A program made the translations under genes and the position numbers. The notes under the pieces are model-generated. The model had not been told where the DNA came from, did no database searches, and saw only the letters and a list, made by a program, of their open reading frames with translations. Positions 11,105 through 19,979 of a DNA stretch of 64,000 nucleotides are shown here, piece after piece. The stretch's first letter is position 1. The number at the start of each line of letters is the position of its first letter. The stretch covers positions 80,130 to 144,129 of the forward strand of contig JAXGGA010001673.1 of the NCBI GenBank assembly GCA_038373865.1. The letters are read 5' to 3'. The DNA comes from Uloborus plumipes. Taxonomy: Eukaryota > Arthropoda > Arachnida > Araneae > Uloboridae.

Positions 11105-11876
11105 GTGTGAGCTTTAGGATGAAGAATCATCCGATAAAAGCAACACATTCGAATAAAAGATAGTATAAATAGCAAAAACTAGATATGAACAAAACAAACA
11201 AGACAATGCTTAGAGCCGAAATTTATTGCATGAAACCATCAAGAAAAAACCGTTAAGCAATAAATTTCCAAAAGATCCGATAGATCATAAACATTGTCAA
11301 AAAATGAAACCACTTATGAATAAATTAGCAATAAATGTGCGAATAGGAAAATTATGTACCGAAGCAATTGTAACACACAGAAAAACAGCAGAGGAAAACT
11401 AAATAAAATAAAATTTTAAATTAATCAAAAAATGTGAGCAAAAATTGAAATGTAAAGATAAGCGACACGAAAAATTATAATTGTTAGCCCTTTGGCTTTT
11501 CGTGTCGCTTATCTTTACATTTCAATTTTTGCTCACATTTTTTGATTAATTTAAAATTTTATTTTATTTAGTTTTCCTCTGCTGTTTTTCTGTGTGTTAC
11601 AATTGCTTCGGTACATAATTTTCCTATTCGCAAATTTATTGCTAATTTATTCTTAAGTGGTTTCATTTTTTGACAATGTTTATGATCTATCGGATCTTTT
11701 GGAAATTTATTGCTTAACGGTTTTTTCTTGATGGTTTCATGCAATAAATTTCGGCTCTAAGCATTGTCTTGTTTGTTTTGTTCATATCTAGTTTTGTTCA
11801 TATCTAGCTATTTATACTATCTTTTATTCGAATGTGTTGCTTTTATCGGATGATTCTTCATCCTAAAGCTCACACT

Positions 11877-11926
11877 TCTTGCATTGAAAAAGGGGCTCCT
11901 TGTAGCCCCGAAACACGTGTCTGCAG
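11877..11926 (+). ncRNA. Degenerate hammerhead-ribozyme-like motif, right arm
   Basis: Order of parts: TGCA, then TTGAAAA where a hammerhead has CUGANGA, then stem GGGGCT/AGCCCC with loop ccttgt, then GAAAC, then ACAC/GTGT as a tiny stem III, then C as the expected cleavage position, then TGCAG, which can pair with the upstream TGCA as stem I. The layout matches the minimal type-I hammerheads known from Penelope-like elements, but the catalytic CUGANGA box differs at C3 and G8. It is best read as a dead or diverged copy; alternatively the stem is coincidental. Confidence 0.35.
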
Positions 11927-11986
11927 TATACCTGCATATTTGTGCATTTATTAACGTTGGATTTATACTTTACATAAATTCCATCG

Positions 11987-12293
11987 TTCCAAATAGATTT
12001 AAACTAAAATCAGTGTTTCCAACCAAATAAAGTTGCACATTCTACCCGGTTTGTATCGTAGTGTTGGGGCGCAGTTTGAGCTGCTCGGGGCTTTTTTCAC
12101 TTTTTTTATGGGTCAAAATGCTGCCTCCCTGGCTGTTGCGCCCATGGCAAGCGCCACTCCTGCCGACTCCTAGCTACGCCACTGACGGGTCGTAACTGTG
12201 ACCTCCCAAAAATTTCCTCATTCGGCAATTTTACTAACGATTCGGCAATTTGAAGATATGGTTGCAGCATTGAGATTTGCTTTTTTAAATTAT
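11987..12293. other. Spacer with a hAT-type right end
   Basis: The stretch ending tcctagctacgccactga (to 12182) is CAGTGGCGTAGCTAGGA on the minus strand, a common hAT terminus in invertebrates. Its partner end was not found, so this is a truncated copy. Confidence 0.45.
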
Positions 12294-13113
12294 ACTAGCT
12301 TAATACCCGGCGTTGCCCGGGTGCTTATTAATACAACATAGCATTCAGGGAAAAAAAGTTTGAAAGAGTTCTATTCATATGGGTATAAAATAATTTGCAT
12401 CAATCTGTCTCTTAGGTAAAAACTTTGAAGAAAACTAAAATATTACAAAAAGTTAAACGTTTACAGAAAAATAGTCTTATCAAAAGGTGAAAATTAAAGA
12501 TAAATGTTGTCTGTGCTTTGCCGCGTCCACTGGCATGAAATATATGCACATGAAAGTGAAAAAAATTGCATTAATTTCACCCGCCAAATTTAAAATATTA
12601 ACTTTTCTCTATTAATTGTTCCCACCTACAAAGTAAAAATTATTATAACTCAGAAATAAATCTATTTCTCGTTCTGAAGGCTTATCTCCATTACAGACAC
12701 AACTGTCATCGCATTGCAAATTTGAAATTCAAATCCGTGGTTCTTTTTATAAAGTCCACATGAATTATGATTGTTTTTTACTTGTTTTAATGCTAAAAGG
12801 AAATAGGTGAGCCTTAAATTGAAAATTCATTACTTTAATCGTAATCATTGTTGGAAAATACTCATGTTTAAAAATCTTAAATTTCATCAATTTGAATGCT
12901 AAAAGGCCTATCTCGATTACAATATAAATAGGCTAGATTCATATAAAAGGGTCATTTTTTGACAAAAAATTTAAATTTGAGCTTTTTAGATTTTTTAAAA
13001 TTTCAAGACCCCGCCTATGCGAATTCTAGGGCATCAAGGAACCTCTGTGTCAAGTTTGATGAAAATCTGACGCAAACTGTGGATTTGTATAGAGAACAAG
13101 TATACATACACTC

Positions 13114-13117
<4 letters not shown>
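12294..13117 (+). repeat. Dispersed repeat, ACTAGCTTAATACCCGG family
   Basis: Begins ACTAGCTTAATACCCGGCG (hairpin CCCGGCGTTGCCCGGG) and ends ...aagtttgatgaaaatctgacg...gtatacatacactcatttata running into (TA)n. Other copies start at 56863 and 58410 (+) and at 19756 and 63453 (-). There are no terminal inverted repeats between the two ends, but a defined 5' end and a 3' microsatellite tail, as in retroposons or Helitron-like elements. Class not assigned. Confidence 0.75.

Positions 13118-13190
<73 letters not shown>
13118..13190. repeat. (TA)n microsatellite tail
   Basis: Over 35 uninterrupted TA units form the 3' tail of the preceding dispersed repeat and abut the 5' pseudo-LTR of the Naiad element at 13198. 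ORFs of alternating Tyr-Ile through it are artefacts. Confidence 0.95.
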
Positions 13191-13195
<5 letters not shown>

Positions 13196-13197
13196 TA

Positions 13198-13609
13198 TGC
13201 TTTCCAGGTAAGGGCAGGGTGCATTGGATTGTAATTTGTCAGCATTTTAAATTCAAATTCAGTACAAACATTGTAAAGTAAATTTGTGGCATAAAATTTT
13301 ATACTTTTAAAGTTCTTAATCTTTCAAAGATTAAAAAGCAAAAGCTAATCAAGTTTATTAATCACTGCTGACTTATTTCAAACAAACACTCATGAAACCT
13401 GCAAAGCTGAATCTACAAAATCTATTTGCTGCTCCTGCCCTCTGAAGATTAAGCAGCACATTACCCATGTTGATGTTTTACATGTTCGTTTTACATTTCA
13501 AGTAGTTTTAAATGTTTTTCCTGATGTTTCTCATTGTTGTTCTATTTATTTCTGTTACTCCAATTTATGCACAGTTACTCTTCATGAGCTATTATTTTCT
13601 CTTTTTGAT
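13198..13609 (+). repeat. 5' pseudo-LTR of Naiad element
   Basis: Matches 17031-17440 with a few small indels (e.g. an extra aaatgttt stretch near 13508 and a missing aaattt near 13244). Includes gctgctcctgccctctg and the ttactcttcatgagctatt block. Confidence 0.9.
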
Positions 13610-14427
13610 ATTCATATTTGCAATTGATTTTTAGCTGCAATAAATGCGCTAGTTAATTTGCAGAACTTAAACTGTTAATCTTGATTATATTTAATATATT
13701 GTGTTTAATGCTGCTTTAGCGCTTGCGCTCTATATTGATCGTTTTGGCTCTACGTTGAGGGTTGTGTGTATCTTGGTTTTTTCGTGTTTTCTTGTTAGTA
13801 ATTTTTGCATATTAGGCAATATATTCCTACAAAAAATTTCAAAACAAGTTTTTCCTCTTATTTTCTCATGGCTTTCTATAAATGTAAAAGAAAAAACTGC
13901 AAAACGTGTGCAGTCGGAGGAAATCTTGTAGATACTTTGCCTAATGGACACATACCTTTTTGAAAACACAACAATGTGGTCTATAAAATTACCTGTCTTA
14001 CTTGTTTACAAAGTTATATTGGACAAACATCCAACGAACTGCATTTACGAATCAATTTGCATCGTTCACATGTTAAAAACTCTGCTAATCCTTCTTTCGA
14101 AATCTCCCATTTCAGGATGCACGATTTCAATAACGTAAATATTGATATACTAGCGCATGTCGAAGATAATAACGATCGCCTTTCTGTTGAAAATGATTTT
14201 ATTTTCAAGAATAAAACACTGTACCCATATGGGCTAAATACAGACATTAATTTTATGAATACTAATGAAATTACGAATATCTACAAACTTTTTTATAAAA
14301 TGAACACTAAAACTAAAATCGAAAGAGGACACAGAGGCTCGCACAGAAATAGCACAGCTATCAACAAGATTAATCCTAAACTCTGGTGTGCGAATTTGGA
14401 AGATTTGTTTAAAACTTCCATCGTAGT

Positions 14428-14706
14428 AATACGATTAAAAACAGAATTTTCAGTTTAAAAATAAATACTTTGAAAAAGCTTAAAAAAATTTGTATCAGCT
14501 TCAATTTTTCTAATAAACAATGTAAAGATATAATTTTGGATCTCTTAAATTTTAGAATTGGCCATGAGGCAATAGAGCAGGAAAATATTTTTCTTACTGT
14601 CACTTTTCAGCAAAAAAGTTTTGAAAATACGATTAAAAACAGAATTTTCATTTCAAAAATAAATACTTTGAAAAAGCTTAAAAAAATTTGTATCAGCTTC
14701 AATTTT
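14428..14706 (+). repeat. 80-bp direct duplication, 198-bp offset, in Naiad ORF
   Basis: aatacgattaaaaacagaat through gtatcagcttcaattttt at 14428-14508 recurs at 14626-14706. The offset is 66 codons, so frame is kept between copies, but the first copy is entered in the wrong frame and ends GTT TAA. Confidence 0.85.
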
Positions 14707-15728
14707 TTTTTTATTTTTAAGATTTAGCAATATTTTACATAAACTATCTCATCTTTTTCCTTAAAAAAAAACAGAAAAGTTATAACTGCTTTTGAATATA
14801 CAAAACCCTTTTGTAAAAAAAATTTTAATTACCGAGAGATAGCGTTCGCGAACGCATCAAATGAATCTCCATGACCCTGCAATGAAGACAAATACAAAAA
14901 TTTCGTAGATCCTTTTTATAAACACATTATCACAGGAGACTTGAAATTTATAAAAAACGATAACATCAGATATCTGATGAATTTTGGAACCAAATTCAGG
15001 TTAAATATAAAACGTAAATTACAATAAAGTAATCGAGGTTTTCAACGAGAATATTTCACGATTTAGTAAAAAAACTGCTTATAAATATACAACACCTTTC
15101 GAAGCTTTCCAAGAATGGAAAGATAATTTCCTTACAGAATTTAAGAAAGCTTTAAATTTGTATCTAAACAGCTCAGATTATAACTACCAAAGCATTAATC
15201 AAGAGGATTTAAAATTTCTGGATAAATTAAAAGATTCTTTTATTTTTGTACTAATCGACAAAGCAGCCAACAACTATAGTATCATCTGTAAAAAATTCTA
15301 CATCAACAGAGTATTGCAAGAGCTGGATTCATCTTTTTATTACAACAAATGCAATTCAAATGCAGATATGATCCGAAAAAAGTTCACTGCTTTTAAAAAT
15401 CTTTGTAATTCCAAATTTTCGTAGTTTTCAAATTTCAAATCACCTTTCTTTACCTATTATATTTATGACACCTAAGTTTTACAAAAATCCTGTAAAATTC
15501 AGATTTATTTGTTCCACTACTAAGTGTTTTGGTAAATGTTACAATGTAAAATTGCAGGCTTTTCTTAAGCAAATTTATACTTTTTTAAAAAACAAATACA
15601 GGCACTCCAGCTATTTTTGGAGCATTGATAATAGTTACGAAGTTGTACAAAAATTAAAGCATAAACCAGAATCAGTGTATTCTTTTGATTTTGAAAATTT
15701 ATTTTGTAACACACCAGTCGAAGACTTA

Positions 15729-16162
15729 CTGTAAAGGCCTTTAATTTCGCGGGCCGCAATTTTCGCGAAAATGAATATATCGGTGATTTCGGGGGCCGAA
15801 AATTTCGCGAATTTTGCATGTACAGAACCGAAAGTTGAAAAAGTCCAAAGTATGTCTTTCGCATAAAGCATTTTAAGATTCAAGATTGATTATTAACGAA
15901 ATAGCCAATCAAGTATGAGCTGCCTTCTGTTACTTATATTAGAGAAATATAGTTGTATATTATTCAAGAAATAGTTTTGTCAAGAGGAGGCTTGTAACTG
16001 TGCAATAAATCATAAAATTTTGGGGTAAGTGAAACATTTCTGATTTTTTATTATTATTTGAGGCGGGGAAAAAAAAATTCGCGAGGCCTAAATTTTCGCG
16101 ATTACGAAGGGCTTGCGAAAATCGCGAAAATTAAGGCCTCGCGAATAAAAAGGCCTTTACAG
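15729..16162. mobile_element. CTGTAAAGGCCTTT MITE (434 bp) inserted in RT
   Basis: TIRs CTGTAAAGGCCTTT at both ends, continuing with TTCGCG/GCGAAAAT-rich subterminal sequence, and TA at 15727-15728 and 16163-16164, a Tc1/mariner-type target duplication. It separates RT motif A (ends ...PVEDLL) from the segment leading to motif B. A degenerate relative lies at 39283-39449. ORFs on its minus strand are shadows. Confidence 0.88.
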
Positions 16163-17030
16163 TATATAATACATTGTTAAGGATTTTTGATACGTTTTAC
16201 ATTGGAATCGAACTTGGTATCGATCGTAACTTTTTTGAAAGCCTATGCCATTTCTGTATTTTTAATAATTTTGTAACTTTTAATAATTTAATCTTCAAGC
16301 AAATTCATGGTATTGGCATGGGCACGAATTATTCCAGCTCTGCAGCAAATTTGTTTTTATTCTATTACGAATTCAAATATACTATCAACAAGAACATTAA
16401 ATTAAATATTTTTAGATACATCGACGACATACTGGTTTTCAACAAAAACATGGAGGAAGAATTTCATATTGTCTATCCTCAGACACTCCAACTGAATAAA
16501 GCAAATGAAAATAATCAGTTTGCCAACTTTCTGGACATTTCCATCAAAATTTTTGAACAGAACATCTTTCTCGATATTTACGATAAAAGAAACAGTTTTA
16601 ATTTTTTTACACAAAGTATGCCACACTTCTACAGCAATTTGCATAAAAAAGTTTTCATTAATATTATTTTAGGACAAATTTCGAGATTTCATTTAATATG
16701 CAACAACAAAAATGATTATGAAAAGCAGATTTTCAAATTTGCTGCTACATTATTTTACTACAACAATTATCCGATAGATTTTATTTTACATTATGCTAAT
16801 GTTTTCAAGAATTCCATGTGACAGGCAGAGAGTTTATAGTTTCTTCCCTAAGTACTGCATATTGGCAACAAACCGTGCTCCCAGCTTTTATGATAGGCTG
16901 CACCTAAACTCTACTGCTGAGCGGTGTCGACTGGAAGTGAGCAGACACGGAGTGTTAGAGTGAAATGAAAAAGGACTGCCTCTTGGACAATGGACTTGAA
17001 TTATTTTGGGTATGTGCACGTTTTTTTTTT

Positions 17031-17440
17031 TGCTTTCCAGGTAAGGGCAGGGTGCATTGGATTGTAATTTGTCAGCATTTTAAATTTTAAATTCAAATAC
17101 AGTACAAACATTGTAAAGTAAATTTGTGGCATAAATTTTATACTTTCAAAGTTCTTAATCTTTCAAAGATTAGAAGCAAAAGCTAATCAAGTTTATTAAT
17201 CACTGCTGACTTATTTCAAACAAACACTCATGAAACCTGCAAAGCTGAATCTAAAAAATCTATATGCTGCTCCTGCCCTCTGGAGATTAAGCAGCACATT
17301 ACCCATGTTGATGTTTTACATGTTCGTTTTACATTTCAAGTAGTTTTTTTCCTGATGTTTCTCATTGTTGTTCTATTTATTTCTGTTACTCCAATTTATG
17401 CACAGTTACTCTTCATGAGCTATTATTTTCTCTTTTTGAT
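17031..17440 (+). repeat. 3' pseudo-LTR of Naiad element
   Basis: Direct repeat of 13198-13609, preceded by a run of 12 T. Homology ends at ctctttttgat, exactly where the Tc1 element starts. Confidence 0.9.
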
Positions 17441-18851
17441 TGCTCGACATTGAAAATGCAACACCAAGAAGGAGTGGTCAGAAATTGATGAAATTTGGTA
17501 AGAAGACAGAGACAGCATGAAACAATAAGTGATATTTATTTCAAAATAAATAAGCAAAATTTAGAGCGAGGACGGCGTCGGCTCAGTAAGAAGTAGGACC
17601 ACCGCGGACAGCGATGCACGAAGAAACACGTCTAGGCATGGAGTCAATAAGCCTGCGGATGGTGTCCTGAGGGATGGCACACCATTCCCTTTCAACCATT
17701 TGTCACAGTTCGTCCTCTGAACGAGGCAGTGACAGGTTCTGCAAACGGCGTCCAATCACATCCCACACATGTTCGATTGGTGACAAGTCAGGAGAGTATG
17801 GTGGCCAGGAAAGCATCTGTACACCTCGTAGAGCATGTTGGCTGATTCGAGCACTGTGAGGTCGAACGTTATCCTGTTGAAAAATTGCATTTGGCAGACC
17901 CTGAAGGTAGGGGATTGCCACCGGCCGCAGTACATTATCTACATATCGTTGGGTCGTCATAGTGCCCCGAATACGAACTAGAGGTGATACGGAATTGTAT
18001 GCAATAGCGCCCCAAACCATTATGCCACGTTGTCGCGCTGTGGGGTTACAGTTACTGCCGGATTCGATCTTTCTCCACGTCGACGCCACACACGTATGCG
18101 ATGACTATCACTGGACAAACAGAAGCGGGATTCATCTGAGAACACTACGGTTTGCCATTCTGCCATCCACGTCGCTCTGGTCCGGCACCATTCCAAACGT
18201 TGGAGTCTGTGCTGTGAGGTCAATTTCAGTCTTCTTAGCGGGCGCCGTGATTGCAGGCCACGTGCAACCAGTCGACGGGAAATGGTTCTGGTCGACACAG
18301 GAACATCCAGGGTACCTTGCACGTACTGCAGAATCGACGTACAAGTGACTTGCGGGTCCGCCACAGCTTGTCGGTGAATCCGTCCATCCAAGCGGTCTGA
18401 CGTCACTCTGGCTGCACCTGCACCCCTCAATGTGGCTACATTTCCTCTTTCCAACCATCTCCGACACAGCCGATGCACAGTGCTTGCAGCCATGTGGGTA
18501 TCAGCTGCAATTTGACGTATGGACCAACCTCCCCTTCTCAGTCCGATCACCATACCCCTTGTAAAGTCGTCTATATGCTGGAAGTGTCTTCGTTGAGGAC
18601 GGCGTGGCATTTCCTCCTATCACACGTATCCTTCGAGACAAAAACCAAATTTCTCCGATAATTAGTCTGACAGAAAAACCATCAGGAACATAGCCCACTT
18701 TTCAACTTCATTCTCTTATATCTTGCTTCATGCGTCGGAGAGCTGCGCATTTCATATCATTTGCATAACTCAGTGACGTGCGTCTACGGTAAAATTTGCA
18801 TGAATTTCTGACCACTCCTTCTTGGTGTTGCATTTTCAATGTCGAGCAGTG
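17441..18851 (-). mobile_element. Tc1-like transposon (1.4 kb), decayed
   Basis: TIRs TGCTCGACATTGAAAATGCA... of about 46 bp at both ends. The right end continues to CACTG followed by TA; the left end has lost the outermost bases, so the TA duplication is not seen there. It encodes one transposase on the minus strand and abuts the Naiad 3' pseudo-LTR. Confidence 0.88.
17583..18610 (-). pseudogene. Tc1-like transposase, frameshift and nonsense
   Basis: Cut-and-paste DDE transposase. From ATG at 18610: N-terminal paired-like HTH (GMVIGLRRGGWSIRQIAADT, ASTVHRLCRRWLERG), a second HTH-like segment, and the first catalytic Asp in VVFSDESRF. A frameshift near 18050 moves the reading to GIMVWGAIAYNSVSPL, the second Asp in IFQQDNVRPHSA and the Glu in SPIEHVWD. 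I count 32 residues between second D and E, shorter than the 34 usual in Tc1. A TGA (from CGA, after SEDEL) at 17699-17701 precedes the normal C-terminus ...SMPRRVSSC..RGGPTSY. Two lesions make this copy inactive, though otherwise it is well preserved. Confidence 0.9.
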
Positions 18852-18853
18852 TA

Positions 18854-19084
18854 TATTGAAGATGTCTGATGTCTTTTCTCATTAAATGTAAAGTGTGTAC
18901 GACGTGTGTGCTTGCTTGTACTGTATCATTGGACAAAATTGGAACTTCATTTTGCAAATTCATATTTTCCCTCTCCCAAAAATTTTAATTCAGGGCGCCC
19001 CTGAGAAAGAGAAAAAAAGCTTACCTGAAAATTTTCCAAGCTCTCCCACGGGGCGGCGCTTCACGGTGGTGAGGATCAACATTA
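18854..19084. other. Unassigned spacer
   Basis: Contains a slightly C-rich patch (cagggcgcccctgagaaag) and the gggcggcgcttcacggtggtgagg block just before the 29-bp repeats. No supported gene. Confidence 0.4.
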
Positions 19085-19280
19085 AATTGAACCGTCGATG
19101 ACTGATGAAGTCAAATCGAACCGTCGATGACTGACGAAGTTGAATCGAACCGTCGATGACTGATGATGTTAAATCGAACCGTCGATGACTGACGAAGTTG
19201 AATCGAACCGTCGATGACTGACGAAGTTGAATCGAACCGTCGATGACTGATGAAGTTAAATCAAACCGTCGATGACTGCA
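19085..19280 (+). repeat. 29-bp minisatellite, ~7 units
   Basis: Unit aatcgaaccgtcgatgactgacgaagttg repeated about seven times (29-bp spacing) with a few alternating variants (gatgaagtcaa, gatgatgttaa). The ORF across it on the minus strand is a by-product. Confidence 0.92.
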
Positions 19281-19355
19281 AGTGGGAAAGAACGTATTAG
19301 AATCGAATGTCACGTGGAACATCGACTGAACAGAACGCTTTGGCCTGTTTTTCGT

Positions 19356-19427
19356 GGCATTTCCAGGCTCGAACCTGTGTTGGCCGCGCTTCTAGCGCAA
19401 CGTTCTATTCAACCGCACCACTGCATC
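19356..19427 (-). tRNA. tRNA-Ser(AGA)-like pseudogene or SINE head
   Basis: On the minus strand a B-box-like GGTTCGAGCC (19366-19375) lies 3' of an anticodon-like arm TTGCG-CTAGAAG-CGCGG whose 7-base loop would present AGA (Ser) at 19391-19393, and of an A-box-like GTGGTGCGGTTGAA. The T stem has mismatches, no long serine variable arm is evident and the acceptor stem is poor. It is therefore a degenerate tRNA or the head of a tRNA-derived SINE, not a functional tRNA. Confidence 0.35.
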
Positions 19428-19559
19428 TTAGTTTTCGGATGATTATTTGTTGAAGTGATGTGTTATAAAAGAAAACAGAATAATTAAATTATAGTGTAAA
19501 AAAACTAAAAAAAAGAAAAAAATACGCTTTTGGAGTTAATCAAGCTAAAAAGAAAAATT

Positions 19560-19756
19560 GATTATCCGTTAATTTTACATGCACTTATAATACATCAACA
19601 TGTAAATATAGTTCAGCCAACAAAGATTACGAATAACAATGAATTATCAATTTAAGGCTCACCTATTTCATTTTAGCATGAAATAAGTTAAAAACAATTT
19701 TAATTAGATATGTTGTATTAATAAGCACCCGGGCAACGCCGGGTAATAAGCTAGTA
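19560..19756 (-). repeat. Truncated copy of ACTAGCTTATTACCCGG dispersed repeat
   Basis: Minus strand begins ACTAGCTTATTACCCGGCG, then hairpin CCCGGCGTTGCCCGGG, gtgcttattaatacaacata and the ttatttcatgctaaaatgaa block shared with 12294, 58410 and 63453. The 3' part is missing. Confidence 0.75.
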
Positions 19757-19839
19757 TTTAGATATATTTCTTTCAGAAAATAATCGCTATTGAACAGTTT
19801 AACGTGAAGAGATGAATGTTTTCTTAGGATTAGAAATTT

Positions 19840-19970
19840 CGTCGTTTGGGTTTCTTCTAAAACGAATGATTGAATTGCAAATAAGAGTGGCTTACCGTCG
19901 AGGATCCGTCGTTTGGGTTTCTTCTAAAACGAACGATTGAATTGCAAATAAGAGTGGCTTAACGTCGAGG
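19840..19970 (+). repeat. 67-bp tandem duplication
   Basis: cgtcgtttgggtttcttcta...gagtggctta(c/a)cgtcgagg occurs twice in a row (19840 and 19907) with only two or three differences. Confidence 0.9.
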
Positions 19971-19979
19971 CACGGATCA

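Larger units (their letters stand above)
11007..11974. repeat. Near-perfect ~970-bp palindrome (arms ~466 and ~478 bp)
   Basis: The left arm 11007-11472 is matched on the opposite strand by 11497-11974 around a 24-base centre. Differences are few: single substitutions such as tacagg/tgcagg and a small duplication in the right arm (gttttgttcatatctag). A 12-bp direct repeat TAAATTCCATCG (10661-10672 and 11975-11986) flanks palindrome plus MITE and could be a target duplication. No protein is encoded. Head-to-head dimers of this kind are known for Penelope-like elements and foldback transposons. The transcript would be a long hairpin. Confidence 0.85.
13868..16821 (+). pseudogene. GIY-YIG endonuclease/reverse transcriptase polyprotein with two in-frame UGA (Sec?) codons
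   Basis: From ATG 13868: a Cys cluster (CKRKNCKTC), an in-frame UGA at 13961, then NNVVYKITCLTCLQSYIGQT, the GIY-YIG core, with R and HR residues behind it (LRINLHR). The frame passes to +1 near 14430, where a partial 198-bp-offset duplication and stops lie. At 14872 a second UGA begins U-P-C, followed ~14 codons on by HIITGDLKFI, the linker typical of Penelope-like elements; in other members this motif reads CxC. RT blocks follow in shifted frames: VLIDKAANNYSIIC, TPKFYKNPVKFRFI, motif A SVYSFDFENLF, motif B QIHGIGMGTNYS, catalytic FRYIDDIL and FLDIS. Inactivating changes are an ochre stop near 15024, an amber stop at 15422, several frameshifts and the MITE at 15729. Both UGAs replace Cys, which points to selenocysteine rather than random decay. 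The C-terminal UGA at 16819 may be the true stop. Confidence 0.85.
13198..17440 (+). mobile_element. Naiad-type Penelope-like retroelement with pseudo-LTRs
   Basis: The unit starts TGCTTTCCAGGTAAGGGCAG at 13198 and the same ~410-bp sequence recurs in direct orientation at 17031, giving the pseudo-LTR arrangement of Penelope-like elements. Between them, in order on the plus strand, are an N-terminal GIY-YIG nuclease, a linker with a (U)xC motif, and a C-terminal reverse transcriptase. That permuted order (nuclease first) is the defining feature of the Naiad/Chlamys clade; canonical Penelope elements have RT first. It adjoins a (TA)n tract, in line with the microsatellite preference described for Naiads. 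The copy is inactivated by frameshifts, stops, a partial internal duplication and a MITE. Confidence 0.88.

Noticed and set aside
10600..11117. Three overlapping plus-strand ORFs
   Set aside because: They run across a hAT MITE and the palindrome arm and have no coding signature.
13015..13245. Tyr-Ile repeat ORFs across 13118-13190
   Set aside because: Pure (TA)n microsatellite.
15565..15883. Minus-strand ORFs over the RT region
   Set aside because: Shadows of the Naiad RT and of the inserted MITE.
16819..16839. Third Sec codon (UGA at 16819) extending the RT C-terminus
   Set aside because: Only a few codons follow before TAG and no conserved Cys position can be matched; an ordinary stop is simpler.
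16880..16945. SECIS element for the Naiad UGA codons (ATGA 16890, AAA 16906, GA 16929)
   Set aside because: Spacing is plausible, but the intervening helix has several mismatches and the quartet pairing does not line up. Not reported as a feature; needs intact copies and a SECIS program.
17962..18661. Plus-strand ORFs over the 17441-18851 element
   Set aside because: Antisense shadows of the minus-strand Tc1 transposase.
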